A DNA stretch of 64,000 bases from positions 1,581,449 to 1,645,448 of the forward strand of contig NW_003314267.1 in assembly GCF_000143415.4 (NCBI RefSeq), written 5' to 3'. The translations under genes and the position numbers were made by a program. This document shows positions 62,735 to 64,000 of this stretch, piece by piece. Each line of letters starts with the position of its first letter. The first letter of the stretch is position 1. The notes below the pieces were generated by a model, which did not search any database, was not told the origin of the DNA, and saw only the letters and a program-made list of their open reading frames with translations. This DNA comes from Selaginella moellendorffii (taxonomy: Eukaryota; Streptophyta; Lycopodiopsida; Selaginellales; Selaginellaceae).

Positions 62735-64000
62735 TGGAGGCGCCGCGAACTCGATCTAGCGATCCCAAGGGCTTTTCAACCAAGTTGTGTTCGATTTCTG
62801 TTTCGTGAGCGTGAGAGGACGTGTCCTTCGCGAACCAGCTGCGCCCATGTCCTACTCCACTGCACCGGCAGATCGCCGATCGATTGCGGGAATCTCATCG
62901 TACAAATATATGGCGATCTGATATCTCTGGCTCCACGGATCGGCCCAAATTGATCGGGCTCCTCGAGGGCGCTTGACGAGATCCTCGGGGACGCGCACCT
63001 CGGGGCTTGGCCGCATTCCTCAAGTCGGTAATAATATTCCAGGCAGACAGATCTTTTGCTAAATGATATGAATCAAAATATATCAATTACTAAATGCATA
63101 AATGCATATAAAGATTATGAATTATAGAATTGATTTCATAATTCCAATCAATGCCGTTTGTAATATCTTTATCAAAATAATTTAGTTTTCTTGACGATTT
63201 AATACTGAAATATTTTTCTACATTTTATAATATTTTTGAATTCTAAATACTTTTTAATTAAACTTAAATATATAAAAATAGAATCAAAAGGTCAAATTCT
63301 AGCTAATGCCATTTCATTTTTTATTCAAATGAAATTATTTTCACGTGTTTGTTCTTTTCAACTTGCTTCTCTTACTTTTCTTTCTTAATCTTAAGAAAAT
63401 ATTATATGTGCTTGTTTATTTTAAGTGGGTGTTATTTTTCAAGCTATCACCTTTATTCTTATAGTTTGGAAAGTCTTTAAAAATTTAAGTATATAATTAA
63501 TAGTTATAAATATATGCACATTATTAAACTATTTAGTTGTAAGATCACATGTCTTTATTAATTTGTTGCTTCATTCATCACTATATTTATAATAATTTAT
63601 GATTTTAATATTTCAATTAATTGAAATCTAAGTAATTATATAAAATTTATTTCAAAGAAGATATCATTTACCTTTAACTCATAATTTTATTTGTTTTAAG
63701 TGTATAAATCTAGGTGTCAACTTAATAAAGAGATATATAGCTACAAAGAAAAAAATATAATATTCAAGAAAATTAATATTATATTTTCATAGTTATATTA
63801 AGAAAAATGTTTAAATAAATTTATATTGTTATATATAGAACTAAATCTAATCTATCCATACTTCTATATAAGCAACAGAATAAGCCTTAATAAATATATC
63901 TATTCCTATATCCTAAACATTCACATAAGTGGAGATAAGGGTCTTGTGATTGATCCTTTGGAGAGCAAAATTTTCTAGCAATACTTTGCTTTAGTGTTCA
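62735..64000. other. Gene-free end of the window, AT-rich beyond about 63030
   Basis: To about 63030 the sequence is GC-moderate with no recognisable frame. From there to the window end it is AT-rich with only chance frames. Confidence 0.6.

Overview
The window is nuclear DNA of a land plant. Genes have many short introns (about 50-100 bp) with GT..AG borders. The gene set combines plant proteins (GAMYB, DA1-type LIM peptidase, plastid DUF proteins, cytosolic ATP-citrate lyase B, L-lectin receptor kinase, PPR) with a motile-cilium protein of the CCDC113/CFAP263 type, so this plant should make flagellated sperm. Gene density, tiny introns and the GAMYB/cilium pairing suggest a lycophyte such as Selaginella. 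That assignment is inference.

Layout. 1-7.0 kb: partial GAMYB (+) with a miR159-type site, a DUF1997 plastid protein (-), and an 11-exon DA1/DAR gene (-). 7.0-10.7 kb: AT-rich, with a decayed non-LTR retrotransposon. 10.8-19.5 kb: dense housekeeping block of TIM13 (+), ARL5-like GTPase (-), RNF113A/CWC24 (+), a DUSP12-type zinc domain protein (+), ACLB (-, 16 exons) and PRP38B (-). 20.3-31 kb: a duplicated block. One copy (about 20.84-23.30 kb) keeps a DUF3119-like gene but has ruined GH17 and CID genes. The other (about 27.36-30.99 kb) has a ruined DUF3119-like gene but intact GH17 and CID genes. PRP38B fragments lie beside copy 1, and an AT-rich island with an intronless bulb-lectin-like ORF separates the copies. 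32.6-37.5 kb: CCDC113-like (+), L-lectin receptor kinase (-), divergent histone H2B (-). 37.6-41.5 kb: an unrecognised remnant, then a large protein with five Pipsqueak-type HTH domains and a CENP-B/Tc5-like segment (-). 42.0-49.6 kb: RPN2 (-) and a probable CANIN/SLF2-NSE6-like gene (+) share a 62-bp promoter, followed by an orphan pseudokinase-like gene. 49.7-62.7 kb: accessory DNA with an intronless PPR gene and a decayed inverted copy of it (both attached to fragments of the CANIN-like gene), a decayed hAT transposase, 2OG-dioxygenase and GRDP fragments, and a TIR element with a second partial copy. 63.0-64.0 kb: AT-rich, empty.

Exon borders were read by hand from splice signals and frame continuity. 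Where every junction kept the reading frame the model is marked as intact. Family names rest on recognised motifs, with no database search.
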